Positions 6,373 to 7,206 of a DNA stretch of 7,206 bases are shown piece by piece (the first letter of the stretch is position 1; the number at the start of each line of letters is the position of its first letter). Location: positions 1 to 7,206 of the forward strand of contig JAHRVJ010000315.1 in the NCBI GenBank assembly GCA_019090765.1. The letters are read 5' to 3'. The notes beneath the pieces were generated by a model. It searched no databases. It was not told the origin of the DNA and was given only the letters and a program-made list of their open reading frames with translations. A program made the position numbers and the translations under genes. This stretch comes from Ilumatobacteraceae bacterium. Lineage in GTDB: Bacteria > Actinomycetota > Acidimicrobiia > Acidimicrobiales > Ilumatobacteraceae.

Positions 6373-6573
6373 TCAGCGATCGACGACGAGTTCTATGGGC
6401 CTTGCGAGTCGTGCCGTACTGAGCTTCGATCTCGTTTCAAGTCTGAAGGCCGGGTCGTTGAGTTGGTCGAGTACGAACCAAAAATGAACGTCACACCGAA
6501 CGCGGTCGCACTCAAGGACGACTGATTCGTCGCTCCCGACATTTGGGGTGGATTGGACTGGTTTTAGCGGCAA
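6373..6573 (-). CDS. Possible small hypothetical protein upstream of the propeller gene
   Basis: The open frame encodes about 66 residues if read from TTG 6573; a GGTGGA sequence lies about six bases before that codon. Without it, the first ATG is at 6609, inside the ferritin-like gene on the other strand. The predicted protein is charged, with the stretches CDVHFWFVLDQLNDPAF and LARPIELVVDR, and has no membrane segment or recognisable family. By hand count, GC at codon positions 1, 2 and 3 is about 65, 42 and 59 percent. That is the pattern of a real gene in this DNA, with the dip at position 2. The stop lies 61 bases before ATG 6311 of the propeller gene in the same orientation, so it could be a first operon gene. 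The region may instead be untranslated spacer; without the frame, 6312-6607 would hold only promoters. Confidence 0.35.
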   Translation of the reverse strand: MPLKPVQSTPNVGSDESVVLECDRVRCDVHFWFVLDQLNDPAFRLETRSKLSTARLARPIELVVDR

Positions 6574-6581
6574 GATAAATC
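6553..6581 (+). promoter_or_regulatory. Probable sigma70-type promoter of the ferritin-like gene
   Basis: TTGGAC (6553-6558) and TAAATC (6576-6581) are separated by 17 bases. Transcription would start near 6588, giving a short leader that carries the ribosome site at 6599-6603. No IdeR/DtxR-like iron box was recognised. The promoter overlaps the 5' part of the possible small gene on the opposite strand. Confidence 0.4.
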
Positions 6582-6607
6582 CACCGCTTCGAACAAACGG
6601 AGACCCC

Positions 6608-7051
6608 ATGCAATCGATAGTTGACACCAATGCCGTCAACCCCGTCCTGAACGAGATTCTCAAGGCTGAACTAGCGGGTGTTGTTCGATACACCCACTAC
6701 TCCTTGGTGATTACGGGACCGAATCGGTTGCCCCTCGTGGAGTTCATGAAGGCGCAGGCCGCTGAGTCGCTTGTGCATGCTCAGCAAGTGGGCGAAATCC
6801 TCACCGGGCTGGCGGGCCATCCGGAGCAAGGCATCGCGACCATCGAAGAATCGCACGATCACACAATCGAGACCATCCTGGTCGAGTCGATTGCCCACGA
6901 ACGCCGTGCACTCGATCTGTATCGCAAGCTGCTCGAGTTGTGTGAGGGTAAGTCGATCTATCTGGAAGAGTTTGCCCGCACCCAGATTGGTGCCGAAGAA
7001 CTCCACACGATCGAGATGAACAAACTGTTGCGCGATTACACCCTCGGCTGA
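6608..7051 (+). CDS. Bacterioferritin-like diiron protein
   Basis: The 147-residue protein is a four-helix ferritin-like protein of the bacterioferritin group, close to the usual length (about 155). Candidate diiron ligands are all present: Glu21 (AELAGVVRY), Glu53 and His57 (ESLVHA), Glu98 (AHERRAL), and Glu130 and His133 (EELH). Such proteins oxidise Fe(II) and store it as a mineral inside a multimeric shell, protecting against iron-driven oxidative damage. The methionine that binds heme in classic bacterioferritin (Met52 in E. coli) has no equivalent, so heme binding is doubtful. Glu53 and His57 are spaced E-x3-H, where E. coli has E-x2-H; I remember the ESLxHA form from a branch sharing ELAGVVRYTHYS, so this is a subfamily trait. 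The start at 6608 follows GGAGA (6599-6603) at four bases. The open frame from ATG 6548 lacks such a site and covers the promoter. Confidence 0.87.
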   Translation: MQSIVDTNAVNPVLNEILKAELAGVVRYTHYSLVITGPNRLPLVEFMKAQAAESLVHAQQVGEILTGLAGHPEQGIATIEESHDHTIETILVESIAHERRALDLYRKLLELCEGKSIYLEEFARTQIGAEELHTIEMNKLLRDYTLG

Positions 7052-7093
7052 GGATCCGGTCCGGTCCAGTCGCCGCGTCCAGCATTGGCCCGG

Positions 7094-7099
7094 TATCGT
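7094..7099 (+). promoter_or_regulatory. Weak candidate -10 box for tRNA-Ala
   Basis: TATCGT fits TAnnnT and would place the transcript start about 25 bases before the tRNA. No -35 hexamer at proper spacing is visible, so the tRNA could instead be co-transcribed with the ferritin-like gene 80 bases upstream, from which no clear terminator separates it. Confidence 0.2.
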
Positions 7100-7131
7100 G
7101 CTCTGGTCTCTTTCGGGAGATTCCCCATCTC

Positions 7132-7206
7132 GGGGACGTAGCTCAGTTGGCTAGAGCACCTGCTTTGCAAGCAGGGGGTCGCGGGTTCGATTCCCGCCGT
7201 CTCCAC
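7132..7206 (+). tRNA. tRNA-Ala (anticodon UGC), 3' end cut by the contig edge
   Basis: The cloverleaf is complete. The acceptor stem is GGGGACG (7132-7138) with CGTCTCC (7198-7204), and the D stem is GCTC/GAGC. The anticodon stem is CCTGC/GCAGG with loop TTTGCAA and anticodon TGC at 7166-7168. The T arm is GCGGG-TTCGATT-CCCGC. The third acceptor pair is G3-U70, the main identity element for alanyl-tRNA synthetase, which confirms the alanine assignment. The discriminator A is at 7205, and the window ends one base later, so whether CCA is encoded cannot be seen. Confidence 0.97.

Noticed and set aside
7053..7068. GGATCCGGTCCGGTCC after the ferritin-like gene as terminator or repeat
   Set aside because: Only a doubled GGTCC unit; it forms no stable stem-loop with a T tract and has no other copy in the window.

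Overview
The window is a 7.2 kb stretch of moderately high-GC DNA that looks like a complete assembly contig. It opens inside untrimmed Illumina Nextera adapter (bases 1-53) and stops inside the 3' end of a tRNA gene. The gene content suggests an actinobacterium (Actinomycetota, possibly a free-living Acidimicrobiia-like lineage). The evidence is a MarP-type serine protease domain, candidate TAnnnT -10 boxes placed right before start codons, a D-aminoacylase-like amidohydrolase and a gulonolactone-oxidase-like flavoenzyme. This placement is an inference from family resemblance; no rRNA or marker protein is present to settle it.

Layout. (1) 114-1409 (+): FAD-dependent sugar-1,4-lactone oxidase/dehydrogenase family protein. 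(2) 1446-2264 (-): secreted lipoprotein with a trypsin-like, MarP-like protease domain, converging on gene 1 with a 36-base gap. (3) 2265-2423: divergent intergenic region. (4) 2424-4127 (+): amidohydrolase of the N-acyl-D-amino-acid deacylase type. (5) 4863-6311 and 4117-4866 (-): a two-gene unit made of a membrane-anchored, extracytoplasmic beta-propeller-like protein and a nine-cysteine YkgJ/DUF3109-like protein, joined by an ATGA start/stop overlap. Its last gene overlaps the end of the amidohydrolase gene tail to tail by 11 bases. A possible small gene (6373-6573) lies just upstream. (6) 6608-7051 (+): bacterioferritin-like diiron protein with its own promoter and Shine-Dalgarno site. (7) 7132-7206 (+): tRNA-Ala(UGC), cut at the contig edge.

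No single pathway ties these genes together. Each flank of the propeller/cysteine-protein pair is a stand-alone gene with its own signals, so this is ordinary chromosomal backbone and not an island: no transposase, integrase, phage gene, CRISPR array or toxin-antitoxin pair was seen. The points most worth a second look are the coupled propeller/cysteine-cluster pair, the MarP-like protease built as a lipoprotein without membrane helices, three genes with a TACGNT box 6-8 bases before the start codon (likely leaderless mRNAs), a REP-like perfect palindrome inside the propeller gene, and the adapter, which creates a false N-terminus for the first gene.
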